Assembly: GCA_035316885.1 (NCBI GenBank)
Contig: DATHII010000359.1
Coordinates: 1-5,116 of the forward strand
Source of the DNA: DASRTE01 sp035316885
GTDB taxonomy: Bacteria; Actinomycetota; Actinomycetes; Jiangellales; Jiangellaceae
Direction of reading: 5' to 3'
Length of the DNA: 5,116 nucleotides
Positions 4,623 to 5,116 of the stretch are shown here, one piece after another (the stretch's first letter is position 1; each line of letters begins with the position of its first letter). The notes below the pieces were generated by a model. It saw nothing but the letters and a program-made list of their open reading frames with translations, made no database searches and was not told the DNA's origin. The position numbers and the translations under genes are program-made.

Positions 4623-5116
4623 GTGGCAAAGGTCCGGGTATACGAGCTCGCCAAGGAGTTCGGAGTAGAAAGCAAGGTCGTCCTGGCCAAGCTGGGCGAT
4701 CTCGGTGAGTTCGTCCGATCGGCCTCCTCGACCATCGAGGCGCCGGTCGTTCGCAAGCTGAAGGAAGCGTTCGCCGACGCCCCCGCGCCGGCTAAGAAGG
4801 CTGCGCCCGCGAAGGCGGCAGCCACGATTGCGGCCGTGGCGGCCCCGCCGGCGGCTCCGGTCGTGCCAGTGGCCGAGGCGGCCCCGCCGGTCGCACCGGC
4901 TCCGGAGCCCGTCGTGGCCGAGCCCCCGGCCGCGCCCGCCCAGCCGGCCGCCGCGACCGCGCCCGCGGGGCCCAAGCCCGGCCCGGCGGCTCCGCGTTCC
5001 ACGGGGTCTCGTCCGGGCAACAACCCGTTCGGCACCGAGAGCACCGGCATGGGCCGGCGTCCCGCCGGGCCCCGTCCGGGCAACAACCCGTTCACGGCCG
5101 GCGGCACGACCGGTAT
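4623..5116 (+). CDS. infB: Translation initiation factor IF-2, N-terminal part (cut by window edge)
   Basis: IF-2 is the GTPase that places initiator fMet-tRNA on the 30S subunit and promotes subunit joining. Only the first 164 codons are present; the G domain and tRNA-binding domains lie beyond the right edge. Residues 1-52 form the IF2_N domain (MAKVRVYELAKEFGV, then ESKVVLAKLGDLGEFVRSAS and a basic helix to about 51). From about residue 54 an Ala/Pro/Val-rich, probably disordered linker follows, with AKKAAPAKAAA near its start. RPGNNPF occurs at 130-136 and again at 151-157, the start of the Gly/Pro/Arg-rich repeats usual in actinobacterial IF-2. The GTG start is supported by AAGGAG four bases upstream. 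The frame has no stop up to the edge. It is separated from ylxR by 88 bp holding the micro-ORF chain. Confidence 0.95.
   Translation, partial: MAKVRVYELAKEFGVESKVVLAKLGDLGEFVRSASSTIEAPVVRKLKEAFADAPAPAKKAAPAKAAATIAAVAAPPAAPVVPVAEAAPPVAPAPEPVVAEPPAAPAQPAAATAPAGPKPGPAAPRSTGSRPGNNPFGTESTGMGRRPAGPRPGNNPFTAGGTTG
5010..5093 (+). repeat. Direct repeat coding RPGNNPF within infB
   Basis: A 21-base stretch (5010-5030) recurs without mismatch at 5073-5093, a period of 63 bp or 21 codons. Both copies are in frame and encode RPGNNPF. Identity at the wobble bases suggests recent duplication or gene conversion inside the IF-2 linker. More copies may lie beyond the window edge. Confidence 0.85.

Noticed and set aside
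4442..5107. 221-codon minus-strand frame opposite ylxR and infB
   Set aside because: Gly/Ala low-complexity product is the complement of the Ala/Pro-rich IF-2 linker.

Overview
This window looks like chromosomal DNA from a high-GC Gram-positive bacterium (class Actinomycetes). The evidence is strong G/C bias at third codon positions, frequent GTG starts, a short NusA (349 residues, no C-terminal acidic repeats) and the Ala/Pro-rich IF-2 N-terminus with RPGNNPF repeats. The order or genus cannot be fixed from the sequence. There is no sign of mobile DNA, CRISPR or RNA genes, and the region is mostly housekeeping.

Layout: (1) 49-1461, plus strand, a soluble pyridine nucleotide transhydrogenase of the SthA type. 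(2) 1466-2478, minus strand, a two-gene unit read leftwards. A probable Tat-exported lipoprotein comes first, overlapping by GTGA a DUF4439 ferritin-like protein whose stop lies 4 nt from the sthA stop. (3) 2479-2636, a 158-bp divergent intergenic region with a candidate promoter, a perfect hairpin and a strong Shine-Dalgarno site for the rightward operon. (4) 2637 to the right edge, plus strand: rimP, nusA, ylxR and the start of infB, the classic ribosome-maturation / transcription-elongation / translation-initiation operon.

In the operon, RimP matures the 30S subunit, NusA binds RNA polymerase and nascent RNA, YlxR is a small nucleic-acid-binding protein, and IF-2 delivers initiator tRNA. 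The divergent lipoprotein/DUF4439 pair in front of rimP matches the arrangement I recall from Mycobacterium tuberculosis (Rv2843-Rv2844 beside Rv2842c rimP). There proS lies beyond the pair; here sthA does.

The parts most worth a second look are three. Three micro-ORFs are chained by 4-nt stop/start overlaps between ylxR and infB. A -10-like TAGACT sits just ahead of the ylxR GTG, suggesting a leaderless internal transcript. Finally, metal-ligand-like residues in the lipoprotein are spaced like those of ferritin-type di-iron proteins.
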